Assembly: GCA_044225675.1 (NCBI GenBank)
Contig: JBGAIH010000009.1
Span: forward strand, 1-64,000
Length of the DNA: 64,000 nt
Source of the DNA: JACMQX01 sp044225675
GTDB lineage: Bacteria > Pseudomonadota > Gammaproteobacteria > Burkholderiales > Burkholderiaceae_C
Direction of reading: 5' to 3'
Of the stretch, positions 16,462 to 25,243 are shown piece by piece (the first letter of the stretch is position 1; every line of letters starts with the position of its first letter). The translations under genes were made by a program, and so were the position numbers. Under the pieces are notes generated by a model, which saw nothing but the letters and a program-made list of their open reading frames with translations, did not search any database and was not told the origin of the DNA.

Positions 16462-17949
16462 ATGATGCTTCAACTCGCTTGGCCCCAGCTTCGCGTCCGC
16501 GCTCTGGCCCTGGCGCTGGTCGCAGGTGCCAGCCTGACGGCGCTGCCGGTCCAGCCGGTCCGGGCGCAGTCCGCTCCCCTGGTGCGAGGCCTGCCCGACT
16601 TCACGGATCTCGTGGAGGCCGTGGGCCCCTCGGTCGTCAACATCCGCACCCTGGAGAAGGCCAAAGCCTCCTCGGGTTCGAGCAACGGCGTCGACGAAGA
16701 CATGCAGGAATTCTTCCGCCGCTTCTTCGGTCAGCCGCTGCCGGGCGTTCCGCGCCAGTCACCGCGTCCCAATCGTCCGCAGCCGCAGGACGAGGAAGCG
16801 CAGCCACGCGGCGTGGGCTCGGGATTCATCCTCACCGCAGATGGCTTCGTCATGACCAACGCCCACGTGGTCGATGGCGCTGACGAAGTGCTGGTGACCC
16901 TGCCGGACAAGCGCGAGTTCAAGGCGCGCATCATCGGCGCCGACAAGCGCACCGATGTGGCCGTGGTGAAGATCGAGGCCACCGGTCTGCCGGCGGTGAA
17001 GATCGGCGACGTGAACCGGCTCAAGGTGGGTGAATGGGTCATGGCCATCGGCTCGCCCTTCGGCCTCGAGAACACGGTGACGGCCGGCATCGTGAGCGCC
17101 AAGCAGCGCGACACGGGGGACTACCTGCCCTTCATCCAGACCGACGTGGCGATCAACCCCGGCAATTCGGGTGGCCCGCTGATCAACATGCGTGGCGAGG
17201 TGGTGGGCATCAACAGCCAGATCTACTCGCGCTCCGGCGGTTTCATGGGCATCTCCTTCGCGATCCCGATCGACGAGGCGACGCGTGTGAGCGATCAGCT
17301 GCGTGTTTCGGGACGGGTCCAGCGCGGCCGCATCGGCGTGCAGATCGACCAGGTCACCAAGGACGTCGCCGAGTCCATCGGCCTGGGCAAGCCGCAGGGT
17401 GCGCTGGTGCGCAGCGTCGAGCCGGGCGCGCCGGCCGACAAGGCTGGCGTCGAGCCGGGCGACATCATCACGCGCTTCGACGGCAAGGTGATCGAGAAGT
17501 CGACCGACCTGCCGCGGCTGGTGGGCAATACCAAGCCGGGCGCCAAGAGCACGCTGACGGTATTCCGGCGTGGCAAGACGCAGGACCTGACGGTGACGAT
17601 CGCCGAGATCGAGGCCGACAAGCCGGTGCGCAAGGCCGCCGACAAGGAAGAAAAGCCCAAGGCCACGGCGGCGGGTCAGTCGCTGGGGCTGGCGGTCAGC
17701 GACCTCAGTGATGCACAGAAGAAGGAGCTCAAGCTCAAGGGCGGTGTGAAGGTCGACACGGCGGCAGACGCCGCTGCGCGCGCCGGCCTGCGTGAGGGCG
17801 ACGTGATCCTGGCCATCGCCAACACCGAAGTGGGCAACGTCAAGGAGTTCGAGGCGGCCGTTGCCAAGGTCGACAAGACCAAGCCCGTCAACGTGCTGTT
17901 TCGGCGCGGCGACTGGGCTCAGTACGCACTGATCCGTCCCGCGCGCTGA
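16462..17949 (+). CDS. degP: Periplasmic serine protease DegP/MucD
   Basis: HtrA-family protease and chaperone for misfolded envelope proteins. A signal peptide ends near VRAQSAP. The protease domain has the full triad: His135 in TNAHVVDG, Asp165 in KRTDVAVVKI and Ser236 in NPGNSGGPLI. Two PDZ domains follow, roughly residues 270–365 and 400–490. A Q/P-rich linker (residues ~90–115) is the LA-loop region. The start at 16462 is set by AAAGGTCG just upstream; a longer frame inside rseB is rejected. As the last gene of the rpoE operon it makes a feedback loop. Confidence 0.95.
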   Translation: MMLQLAWPQLRVRALALALVAGASLTALPVQPVRAQSAPLVRGLPDFTDLVEAVGPSVVNIRTLEKAKASSGSSNGVDEDMQEFFRRFFGQPLPGVPRQSPRPNRPQPQDEEAQPRGVGSGFILTADGFVMTNAHVVDGADEVLVTLPDKREFKARIIGADKRTDVAVVKIEATGLPAVKIGDVNRLKVGEWVMAIGSPFGLENTVTAGIVSAKQRDTGDYLPFIQTDVAINPGNSGGPLINMRGEVVGINSQIYSRSGGFMGISFAIPIDEATRVSDQLRVSGRVQRGRIGVQIDQVTKDVAESIGLGKPQGALVRSVEPGAPADKAGVEPGDIITRFDGKVIEKSTDLPRLVGNTKPGAKSTLTVFRRGKTQDLTVTIAEIEADKPVRKAADKEEKPKATAAGQSLGLAVSDLSDAQKKELKLKGGVKVDTAADAAARAGLREGDVILAIANTEVGNVKEFEAAVAKVDKTKPVNVLFRRGDWAQYALIRPAR

Positions 17950-17966
17950 GCGCCAACGGCGCCAGC

Positions 17967-18003
17967 AAGGCCCCAGCCCGGACTCGGGAATGGGGCCTTT
18001 TTT
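17967..18003 (+). terminator. Intrinsic terminator after degP
   Basis: A perfect 9-bp stem AAGGCCCCA/TGGGGCCTT with a 15-base loop ends in a run of T. It closes the rpoE–rseA–rseB–degP operon. Confidence 0.88.
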
Positions 18004-18461
18004 CTGAACGTGTGCCAGCCGACGGGAAGTGGACAGAATTTTTTTTGTTGGACGCTTGAGGGCTTGAATTTGTGTGCAATCACTAACTTGATTGAGGGCT
18101 TTCGACAGGATTGGTTAGAATCGAGCCTGCTGACACGTCATTACTGGCATATCGGTGAGCTGCAAGCCCACGATACGGGAAGATTTGAGGCGGTCCACCG
18201 CCGATCCACAGATCGCCCACATGTTGTCCAGACTGTCGTCCAATCCATGTGTTGATAAGCTGTGTATAAAATCCATGTTGCTGCGCTGCAACGACGCGAA
18301 TTTGCTGGTGGCTGGCCTGTACGTCCGGGGCTTTTTGCCTACAATGAAGCTCCAACTATCGCAGTTGCCATAGATTGTTGGTTTAGGGCGCGTCACCAGA
18401 GGGCGCGCCCTTTTTTCTTGTCTGTCGCCTTTTCAATTCAATCACTTAAGCGTTCCCGTTG
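18004..18461 (+). promoter_or_regulatory. Long leader region before lepA, possible small RNA
   Basis: This 458-bp stretch has no credible protein and visibly lower GC than its neighbours. It contains a promoter-like pair TTGAGG (18092–18097) and TAGAAT (18116–18121) with an 18-bp spacer, a consensus DnaA-box-like TGTGTATAA (18261–18269), a second TACAAT hexamer (18340–18345) without a good partner, and a strong terminator at 18386–18416. A transcript from about 18128 to the terminator would be roughly 290 nt. It could be a small RNA, or an attenuated lepA leader. I do not recognise it as a known RNA family. Confidence 0.45.
18386..18416 (+). terminator. Strong intrinsic terminator upstream of lepA
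   Basis: A 7-bp all-GC stem GGGCGCG/CGCGCCC with an 11-base loop is followed by six T. It lies after the degP terminator and only 45 bp before the lepA ATG, so it ends some transcript other than degP, or acts as a lepA attenuator. Confidence 0.85.
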
Positions 18462-20273
18462 ATGAATCACATCAGAAATTTTTCAATCATTGCGCACATC
18501 GATCATGGCAAGTCGACGCTTGCCGATCGCCTGATTCAGCGCTGCGGCGGATTGAGCGAACGCGAGATGGAAAGCCAGGTCCTCGACTCGATGGATCTCG
18601 AAAAGGAGCGTGGGATAACCATCAAGGCGCAGACCGCAGCGCTCAAGTACAAGGCCCGCGACGGACGCATCTACAACCTCAATCTGATCGACACGCCCGG
18701 CCACGTCGACTTCTCGTACGAAGTCTCGCGCTCGCTGTCGGCATGCGAAGGCGCGTTGCTCGTCGTCGATGCGAGCCAGGGGGTGGAGGCGCAGACGGTG
18801 GCCAACTGCTACACCGCACTGGATCTGGGCGTCGAGGTGGTGCCCGTGCTCAACAAGATGGATCTGCCGCAGGCCGATCCCGAGAACGCCAAGCTGGAAA
18901 TCGAGGACGTGATCGGGATCGACGCGAGCGAAGCCATTCCGTGCTCGGCCAAGACCGGACTCGGCGTGGACGAGATCCTGGAGGCGATCGTCGCCCGCAT
19001 CCCGGCACCGCGGGGCAATCCGGACGGTGCGCTGCGCGCGATGATCATCGACAGCTGGTTCGACAGCTACGTCGGCGTGGTGATGCTGGTGCGGGTGGTG
19101 GACGGGCGGCTTGCCAAGGGCGACCGGATCAAGATGATGGCGACGGAGGCGGTCTACAACGCCGACAACCTGGGCGTGTTCACGCCTGCCAACGAGCCGC
19201 GCGACGCCCTGGAGGCGGGCGAGGTGGGCTACGTGATCGCAGGCATCAAGGAACTGCAGGCGGCCAAGGTGGGCGACACCATCACGCTGCTCAAGGCCGG
19301 CACCGGCGGCGCGGCCTTTACCGCCACGGAACCGCTGCCAGGCTTCAAGGAAATCCAGCCGCAGGTGTTCGCCGGCCTGTACCCGACCGAAGCGAACCAG
19401 TACGACTCCCTGCGCGACGCCCTGGAGAAGCTCAAGCTCAACGACTCCTCGCTGCACTACGAGCCCGAGGTATCGCAGGCCCTGGGCTTTGGTTTCCGTT
19501 GCGGCTTTCTCGGGCTGCTGCACATGGAGATCGTCCAGGAGCGGCTCGAGCGTGAGTTCGACCAGGACTTGATCACGACCGCGCCCAGCGTGGTCTACCA
19601 GGTGGTGCGCGGCGACGGCGAAGTGCTGATGGTCGAGAACCCGTCCAAGATGCCCGAGCAGGGCAAGATCCAGGAAATCCGCGAGCCCATCGTCACCGTC
19701 CACCTGTACATGCCGCAGGAGTACGTCGGGCCAGTCATGACGCTGGCCAACCAGAAGCGCGGCGTGCAGCTCAACATGGCCTACCACGGCAAGCAGGTCA
19801 TGCTGACCTACGACATGCCGCTGGGCGAGATCGTGCTGGACTTCTTCGACAAGCTCAAATCGGTCTCGCGCGGCTATGCGTCGATGGACTACGAGTTCAA
19901 GGAGTTCCGCGCTTCCGACGTGGTCAAGGTCGACATCCTGCTCAACGGCGAGAAGGTCGACGCCCTGTCCATCATCGTCCACCGCAGCCAGTCGCAGTAC
20001 CGCGGCCGGGCGGTGGCGGCCAAGATGCGCGAGATCATCTCGCGCCAGATGTTCGACGTCGCGATCCAGGCGGCCATCGGGGCCAACATCATCGCGCGTG
20101 AGACAATCAAGGCGCTGCGCAAGAACGTGCTCGCCAAGTGCTACGGCGGCGACATCACTCGCAAGCGCAAGCTCCTCGAGAAACAGAAAGCAGGCAAGAA
20201 GCGCATGAAACAGATCGGTTCGGTGGAGGTGCCGCAGGAGGCATTCCTGGCGATTCTGCAGGTGGAGGAATGA
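18462..20273 (+). CDS. lepA: Elongation factor 4 (LepA)
   Basis: Ribosome-associated GTPase that back-translocates or remodels stalled ribosomes. G1 is AHIDHGKSTLADRL, G3 is DTPGHVDF and G4 is NKMDLP. The EF-G-like domains and the C-terminal EF4-specific domain (RKRKLLEKQKAGKKRMK) are present. At 603 residues it is full length. The ATG at 18462 gives MNHIRNFSIIAHIDHG. Its stop overlaps the lepB start region (GAATGATG), the standard lepA–lepB coupling. Confidence 0.97.
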   Translation: MNHIRNFSIIAHIDHGKSTLADRLIQRCGGLSEREMESQVLDSMDLEKERGITIKAQTAALKYKARDGRIYNLNLIDTPGHVDFSYEVSRSLSACEGALLVVDASQGVEAQTVANCYTALDLGVEVVPVLNKMDLPQADPENAKLEIEDVIGIDASEAIPCSAKTGLGVDEILEAIVARIPAPRGNPDGALRAMIIDSWFDSYVGVVMLVRVVDGRLAKGDRIKMMATEAVYNADNLGVFTPANEPRDALEAGEVGYVIAGIKELQAAKVGDTITLLKAGTGGAAFTATEPLPGFKEIQPQVFAGLYPTEANQYDSLRDALEKLKLNDSSLHYEPEVSQALGFGFRCGFLGLLHMEIVQERLEREFDQDLITTAPSVVYQVVRGDGEVLMVENPSKMPEQGKIQEIREPIVTVHLYMPQEYVGPVMTLANQKRGVQLNMAYHGKQVMLTYDMPLGEIVLDFFDKLKSVSRGYASMDYEFKEFRASDVVKVDILLNGEKVDALSIIVHRSQSQYRGRAVAAKMREIISRQMFDVAIQAAIGANIIARETIKALRKNVLAKCYGGDITRKRKLLEKQKAGKKRMKQIGSVEVPQEAFLAILQVEE

Positions 20274-21238
20274 TGCAGATCCTCACAGCCATGATCCTGG
20301 CGGCCTTCGTCGGCTATGCAGGCGCCTGGTACTTCGGCGCACTCGAAGGCAACTTCGCGCTCCTGCTGTTTCTGGCAACGGTCGTCACCGGGGTCTATTG
20401 GCTTGCGGAGCAGTTCTTCTTTCTTCCGCGCCGGCGCGCGGCCGCTGCGCGCGTGGAGGAAGAAGGCATCCGCCGGCGGGCCGAACTCGCCAAGATGGGC
20501 ATCAGCCAGGTCGACGGCGACATCGAGCAGGCCAAGCAGCGCCTGATCATGCAGCCCTGGTGGCTCGACTGGACCGCCGGTCTGTTCCCGGTGATCCTGG
20601 CGGTGTTCGTGCTGCGCTCCTTCCTGTTCGAGCCCTTCAAGATTCCGTCGGGCTCCATGATCCCGACCCTGCTGGTCGGCGACCTGATCCTGGTCAACAA
20701 ATTCCACTACGGCCTGCGCCTGCCGGTGATCAATACCAAGATCACCGAAGGCAACAAGCCGCAGCGCGGCGACGTGATGGTCTTCCGTTACCCGCCCAAG
20801 CCGAGCCTCGACTACATCAAGCGGGTGATCGGCGTGCCGGGTGACGAGGTGGCCTACCTCAACAAGACGCTCTCGATCAACGGCAAGCCGGTGCCCAAGG
20901 CGGCCTTGCCGGAATTCTTCGACGACGATGCGATGCGCTACTTCAAGCAGTTCGAGGAAACGCTCGACGGCCGGCGCTTCCGCCTCCTGAACGACGACAA
21001 CCGGCCGGCCTTCGTGCCGGGGGTGGAGGAGTTCCAGTTCAAGCAGAATTGCCGCTACAGTATCGAAGGGGTGGTCTGCAAGGTGCCAGAAGGCCACTAT
21101 TTCATGATGGGTGACAACCGCGATAATTCGCTCGATTCGCGGTTCTGGGGCTTTGTGCCCGACAGCAATATCGTCGGCAAGGCCTTCTTCATCTGGATGA
21201 ATTTCGGCAATTTCAGGCGAATCGGATCATTCGAATAG
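20273..21238 (+). CDS. lepB: Signal peptidase I
   Basis: Inner-membrane protease that removes signal peptides from exported proteins. Two N-terminal transmembrane helices flank a cytoplasmic basic loop (PRRRAAAARVEEEG). A third hydrophobic stretch (FPVILAVFVLRSFLFEPF) leads into the catalytic domain. The catalytic dyad is Ser128 in IPSGSMIPTL and Lys183 in YIKRVIGVPGD; the late box GDNRDNSLDSR is intact. The second ATG (20273) is better spaced from GGAGG than the one at 20270. Length 321 residues. Confidence 0.95.
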   Translation: MQILTAMILAAFVGYAGAWYFGALEGNFALLLFLATVVTGVYWLAEQFFFLPRRRAAAARVEEEGIRRRAELAKMGISQVDGDIEQAKQRLIMQPWWLDWTAGLFPVILAVFVLRSFLFEPFKIPSGSMIPTLLVGDLILVNKFHYGLRLPVINTKITEGNKPQRGDVMVFRYPPKPSLDYIKRVIGVPGDEVAYLNKTLSINGKPVPKAALPEFFDDDAMRYFKQFEETLDGRRFRLLNDDNRPAFVPGVEEFQFKQNCRYSIEGVVCKVPEGHYFMMGDNRDNSLDSRFWGFVPDSNIVGKAFFIWMNFGNFRRIGSFE

Positions 21239-21264
21239 TCACAGTTCCTCCAAGAGGTAAGCGT

Positions 21265-21618
21265 ATGAAGCTCGGGCTCAAGTCCAAACAGCGTGGCATC
21301 TCCTTCATCGGCCTGATTTTCGTGGGCGGGGTCCTGGCGTGCGCCGGCGTGGTCGCAGCGCAGGTGTTCCCCACCGTGGTCGAGTACCAGGCCATCACCA
21401 AGGCGGTCAACAAGGCGCGCGAGGGCAACTCCGTGGCCGAGGTGCGCTCGATCTTCGACAAGGCGGCCGACATCGACAACATCAAGAGCATCCAGGGCAA
21501 GGATCTCGACGTCGCCAAGGAAGGCGACAAGATCGTGGTGTCGTTTGCCTATGCGCGCGAGATCCACCTCACCGGTCCGGCCTACCTCGTGCTCAAGTAC
21601 TCCGGACGCTCCAAGTAA
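21265..21618 (+). CDS. DUF4845 membrane protein
   Basis: A 117-residue protein with one N-terminal hydrophobic helix (GISFIGLIFVGGVLACAGVVAAQVFP) and a small extracytoplasmic domain. The pilin-like N terminus and DUF4845 features match a protein regularly found between lepB and rnc in beta- and gammaproteobacteria. Function is unknown. It lies 26 bp after lepB and 2 bp before rnc, so it is part of the lepA–lepB–rnc–era operon. Confidence 0.82.
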   Translation: MKLGLKSKQRGISFIGLIFVGGVLACAGVVAAQVFPTVVEYQAITKAVNKAREGNSVAEVRSIFDKAADIDNIKSIQGKDLDVAKEGDKIVVSFAYAREIHLTGPAYLVLKYSGRSK

Positions 21619-21620
21619 GC

Positions 21621-22304
21621 GTGGATGGCGCTCTTTCCCGTCTGCAAGCCCGCTTGCAGTACCAGTTCTCCGACCCGCAACTGCTCGTTCGTGCGCTGAC
21701 GCATCGCAGCTTCTCGGCCGACCATAACGAACGCCTCGAATTTCTGGGCGACTCGGTTCTCAATCTTGCCGTCGCGGCGCTCGTCTACGAGCGCCTGCGG
21801 CATTCGCCCGAGGGCGATCTGTCGCGGATCCGGGCGAATCTCGTCAAGCAGGACACCCTGCACCCCCTCGCCACGAGCCTCGGACTGCCCGAGCTGCTGC
21901 GCTTGGGTGAGGGCGAAGCCCGATCCGGCGGCAGCAAGCGGCCGTCGATTCTTGCGGACGCGCTGGAAGCCGTGATCGGCGCGGTCTACCTCGATGCCGG
22001 CTACCCGTCGGCGCAGACGCTGGTCCACCGCCTGTTCGCCGACGTGGATATCAGCCCGCGCATGCAGGCCGTGGCCAAGGACGCGAAGACAGAGTTGCAG
22101 GAATGGCTGCAAGGGCGCAAGATGAAGCTGCCGCTGTACCGTGTCGTGGGCACGCTGGGCGCCGCGCACAAGCAGACGTTCGACGTCGAGTGCGAGATCA
22201 CCGAGCTGTCGCACACCGAACGCGGCATCGGCGGCTCCCGACGGGCTGGCGAGCAGGCCGCTGCTGCGGCGATGCTCGCTCACCTCAGGACACTCCGAAC
22301 ATGA
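21621..22304 (+). CDS. rnc: Ribonuclease III
   Basis: Double-strand-specific endoribonuclease for rRNA processing. The nuclease signature NERLEFLGDSVLNLAV includes the catalytic acidic residues, and LADALEAVIGAVYLD carries the second acidic pair. The dsRNA-binding domain occupies the C-terminal third (TELQEWLQGRK, GIGGSRRAGEQAAA). The start is GTG at 21621, giving 227 residues. It overlaps era by four bases; rnc–era coupling is widespread. Confidence 0.95.
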   Translation: MDGALSRLQARLQYQFSDPQLLVRALTHRSFSADHNERLEFLGDSVLNLAVAALVYERLRHSPEGDLSRIRANLVKQDTLHPLATSLGLPELLRLGEGEARSGGSKRPSILADALEAVIGAVYLDAGYPSAQTLVHRLFADVDISPRMQAVAKDAKTELQEWLQGRKMKLPLYRVVGTLGAAHKQTFDVECEITELSHTERGIGGSRRAGEQAAAAAMLAHLRTLRT

Positions 22305-23251
22305 CCGACCCGACTCCTGAAGCCAGCCCCGAAGCCGACGATGCAGGTCCCGCACTCCCGCAGCGCTGCGGCCTGGTGGCCATCGTCGGCAAGCCCAACG
22401 TCGGCAAGTCGACGCTGCTCAACGCGCTGGTGGGCCAGAAGATCAGCATCACCTCGCGCAAGGCCCAGACGACGCGGCACCGCATCACCGGCATGCGCAC
22501 CGTCGGCGCGAGCCAGTTCGTCTTCGTCGACACCCCGGGTTTCCAGACGCGCCACACCAATGCGCTGAACCGTTCGCTCAACAAGACGGTGACCGGCGCC
22601 GTCGGCGACGTCGACCTCGTGCTGTTCGTGGTCGAGGCAGGAACATTCACGCTCGGCGACGCCAAGGTGCTGTCGCTGCTGCGCGAATCGACGCCGACCC
22701 TGCTCGTGGCCAACAAGCTCGACCAGGTGCACCGGCGCGCCGAGATCGCACCCTGGCTCAAGGCCATGCAGGAGCGCCACGCCTTTGCCGAGTTCGTGCC
22801 GATGTCGGCCAAGAATCCCAAGGACGTCGAGCGCCTGCTGGGCATCTGCGAGAAGTTCCTGCCGGAGCAGCCCTGGTGGTACGGCGAGGACGAGCTCACC
22901 GACCGCAGCGAAAAGTTTCTGGCCGGCGAGATCGTGCGCGAAAAGCTGTTCCGGCTGACCGGTGACGAACTGCCGTACACCTCCACCGTCGTGGTCGACA
23001 AGTTCGAGGAGGAGCCGGGTCGCAGCAAGAGCCGGATGGTCCGGATCGCCGCGACCATCGTGGTCGAGCGCGACGGCCACAAGGCCATGGTGATCGGCGA
23101 GAAGGGCGAGCGCCTCAAGCGCATCGGCACCGAAACCCGGCAGGAGCTGGAAAAGCTCATGGACGCCAAGGTCTTCATCGAGCTGTGGGTCAAGGTGCGC
23201 TCGGGCTGGGCCGACGACGAGGCGCGCGTCCGTTCGTTCGGATACGAGTGA
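22301..23251 (+). CDS. era: GTPase Era
   Basis: Essential GTPase that binds the 3' end of 16S rRNA during small-subunit maturation. G1 VGKPNVGKST, G3 VDTPGFQ and G4 ANKLDQV are clear. The C-terminal KH domain contains VIGEKGERLKRIGTETRQEL. A 20-residue acidic and Pro-rich N-terminal extension precedes the G domain, common in Burkholderiales. Start overlaps the rnc stop by four bases (ATGA). Length 316 residues. Confidence 0.96.
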   Translation: MTDPTPEASPEADDAGPALPQRCGLVAIVGKPNVGKSTLLNALVGQKISITSRKAQTTRHRITGMRTVGASQFVFVDTPGFQTRHTNALNRSLNKTVTGAVGDVDLVLFVVEAGTFTLGDAKVLSLLRESTPTLLVANKLDQVHRRAEIAPWLKAMQERHAFAEFVPMSAKNPKDVERLLGICEKFLPEQPWWYGEDELTDRSEKFLAGEIVREKLFRLTGDELPYTSTVVVDKFEEEPGRSKSRMVRIAATIVVERDGHKAMVIGEKGERLKRIGTETRQELEKLMDAKVFIELWVKVRSGWADDEARVRSFGYE

Positions 23252-23293
23252 TGGCGCCGGCTGTCGCATGCGGCTGAACCGGAGCGCCGCATC

Positions 23294-24037
23294 ATGAAGC
23301 GCATCGCCGACGAGCCGGCCTATGTGCTGCACCGCTACGACTGGAGCGAGTCCAGCCTGATTCTGGAAGTCTTCACGCGCCACTACGGCCGGATCGCCCT
23401 GGTTGCCAAGGGTGCCAAGCGGCCGAGCTCGAATTTCCGTCCGGTGCTGCTGCCGCTGCAACCCCTGCAGGTGGCGTTTGGCGGTGACGCCGAGATCCGT
23501 ACGCTGAAATCGGCCGAGTGGGCCGGCGGCAACGTCATGCCGACCGGGGACGCACTGCTGTCGGGCTACTACCTCAACGAGTTGCTGCTGCGACTGATGG
23601 CGCGGGACGACCCGCACGAGAATCTCTTCGACGCCTATGCCCGCGTGGTCCAGCTTCTGGGATCGGGCCATGGCGACGCCCTGCAGGCCTCGCTGCGCGC
23701 CTTCGAGCTGCTGCTGTTGCGCGAGATCGGCCTGCTGCCCGCGCTGGATGCCCAGACGCTGACCCTTGCGCGCCTCGCCCCCGACCTGCGTTACAGCCTG
23801 GTGCCCGAGGGCGGCCTGCGCGAAGCGGGTGAGGGCGACCGGGCGGCCCTGAACGGGAGCCAGTGGCTGGCGCTCCAGCGAGCGCTCGACGATTCCGCAC
23901 CCTTTGCCGCCACGCTCATGGCTTGTGTCGACATGCAACAGGAACTCAAGTACCAATTGCGGGCCCTGCTGAACTACCATTGCGGTGTTTCAACCTTGCG
24001 CACCAGGCAGATGATGAGGGAGTTGCAGACGCTATGA
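23294..24037 (+). CDS. recO: DNA repair protein RecO
   Basis: RecF-pathway mediator that helps load RecA on SSB-coated single-stranded DNA. The N-terminal OB-fold (AYVLHRYDWSESSLILEVFTR with VAKGAKRPSS) and the helical C-terminal part (YYLNELLLRLMARDDPH) fit the family. The C-terminal cysteines of some RecO zinc fingers are lacking, as usual in this clade. Length 247. It overlaps pdxJ by four bases, the common era–recO–pdxJ–acpS order. Confidence 0.93.
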   Translation: MKRIADEPAYVLHRYDWSESSLILEVFTRHYGRIALVAKGAKRPSSNFRPVLLPLQPLQVAFGGDAEIRTLKSAEWAGGNVMPTGDALLSGYYLNELLLRLMARDDPHENLFDAYARVVQLLGSGHGDALQASLRAFELLLLREIGLLPALDAQTLTLARLAPDLRYSLVPEGGLREAGEGDRAALNGSQWLALQRALDDSAPFAATLMACVDMQQELKYQLRALLNYHCGVSTLRTRQMMRELQTL

Positions 24038-24816
24038 CCACCAGCACCACCAGCGCCGGCGAGGCGCCGCCGCGCCGCACGGCCCTGTCCGTCAATCTGA
24101 ACAAGGTGGCGCTGGTTCGCAATACCCGCCACCTGGGCATCCCGAGCATCATCCGTGCGGCCACCCTGTGCCTGCAGGCGGGGGCGAATGGCATCACGGT
24201 TCATCCCCGGCCGGATGCGCGCCACATCCGTACCGAAGACGTGCACATGCTGCACAAGCTGCTCAAGGCCTGGCCGCAGGCCGAGTTCAACATCGAGGGC
24301 AATCCCTTCCACAATCTGATGGACTTCGTGCGCGAGCTGCGTCCTCACCAGTGCACCTTCGTGCCCGACAGCGAAGGCCAGTTCACCAGCGACCACGGCT
24401 GGAGCTTTCCCGAAGACGCCGCACGGCTCAAGCCGCTGATCGCCGAGGCGAAGGAGCTGGGGGTGCGCGTCAGCCTGTTCATGGACCCGTCATCCGAGCT
24501 CATGCGCGGCGTCCGTGCCGCCGGCGCCGACCGGGTCGAGCTGTACACCGAAAGCTATGCGAGCGCCTTTGGCACGGCCGACAAGGAGGCCGTGCTCGCC
24601 CGCTTCGTGCGGACGGCAGCCGAGGCGGCCCGCCTGGGGCTGGGGGTCAATGCGGGACACGACCTCAATCGCGAGAATCTCACCGGCTTCCTCAAGGCGG
24701 TGCCGCAGGTCCAGGAGGTCTCGATTGGCCATGCGCTGATCTCCGACGCACTTGAGCTGGGCTATGCCGCCACCGTCAGGGAGTACCTCCAGTGCATCGA
24801 GCGCGCGGCCAGCTGA
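24034..24816 (+). CDS. pdxJ: Pyridoxine 5'-phosphate synthase
   Basis: Condenses 1-deoxyxylulose-5-phosphate with 3-amino-2-oxopropyl phosphate to make the vitamin B6 skeleton. The TIM-barrel begins with LSVNLNKVALVRNTR; GITVHPRPDARHI, FNIEGNPF, VPDSEGQFTSD and VNAGHDLNRENL cover the phosphate and active-site loops. Length is 260 residues including a short Ser/Thr-rich N-terminal tail. The ATG at 24034 overlaps recO. The cofactor's users in this window include TrpB, the glycine-decarboxylase pair and the sugar aminotransferase. Confidence 0.96.
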   Translation: MTTSTTSAGEAPPRRTALSVNLNKVALVRNTRHLGIPSIIRAATLCLQAGANGITVHPRPDARHIRTEDVHMLHKLLKAWPQAEFNIEGNPFHNLMDFVRELRPHQCTFVPDSEGQFTSDHGWSFPEDAARLKPLIAEAKELGVRVSLFMDPSSELMRGVRAAGADRVELYTESYASAFGTADKEAVLARFVRTAAEAARLGLGVNAGHDLNRENLTGFLKAVPQVQEVSIGHALISDALELGYAATVREYLQCIERAAS

Positions 24817-24838
24817 GTGCCTTCCCGGGGCGTACGGC

Positions 24839-25234
24839 ATGATCTACGGCATCGGCACCGACATCTGTGACGTCCGCCGCATCGAAGCGTCCCTGGCGCG
24901 CCATGGCGAGCGCTTCGCGCGCAAGATCCTGAGCGAGGGCGAACTCGCCACCTGGAAGGCACGCAGCGCCCGCTGGCCGGAGCGCGGTGTGCGCTACCTG
25001 GCCACGCGCTTTTCCGCCAAGGAAGCGTTCAGCAAGGCGATCGGGCTCGGCATGCGCATGCCCATGACCTGGCGCCTGTGCGAGATCGGCAAGCTGCCCA
25101 GTGGCAAGCCTGCGATCATCCTGCACGGTGTCCTCAAGGACTGGTTCGAGGCTCGCAAGCTCACCGCGCACGTCAGCGTCACCGACGAAACCGACTATGC
25201 CGCCAGTTTCGTGGTGGTCGAACATCTCTCCTGA
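24839..25234 (+). CDS. acpS: Holo-ACP synthase
   Basis: Transfers 4'-phosphopantetheine from CoA to acyl carrier protein. The magnesium-binding motif GIGTDICDVRRIE and the second motif RFSAKEAFSKAIG are intact. At 131 residues the protein is full length. It starts 22 bp after pdxJ; an open frame that begins inside pdxJ is rejected because the AcpS fold starts at MIYGIGTD. Its substrate is encoded by acpP at 12000. Confidence 0.96.
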   Translation: MIYGIGTDICDVRRIEASLARHGERFARKILSEGELATWKARSARWPERGVRYLATRFSAKEAFSKAIGLGMRMPMTWRLCEIGKLPSGKPAIILHGVLKDWFEARKLTAHVSVTDETDYAASFVVVEHLS

Positions 25235-25243
25235 ATCCTTGCC

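Noticed and set aside
18483..19982. A 499-codon minus-strand frame opposite lepA
   Set aside because: Antisense of a highly conserved gene, no motif, no ribosome site.
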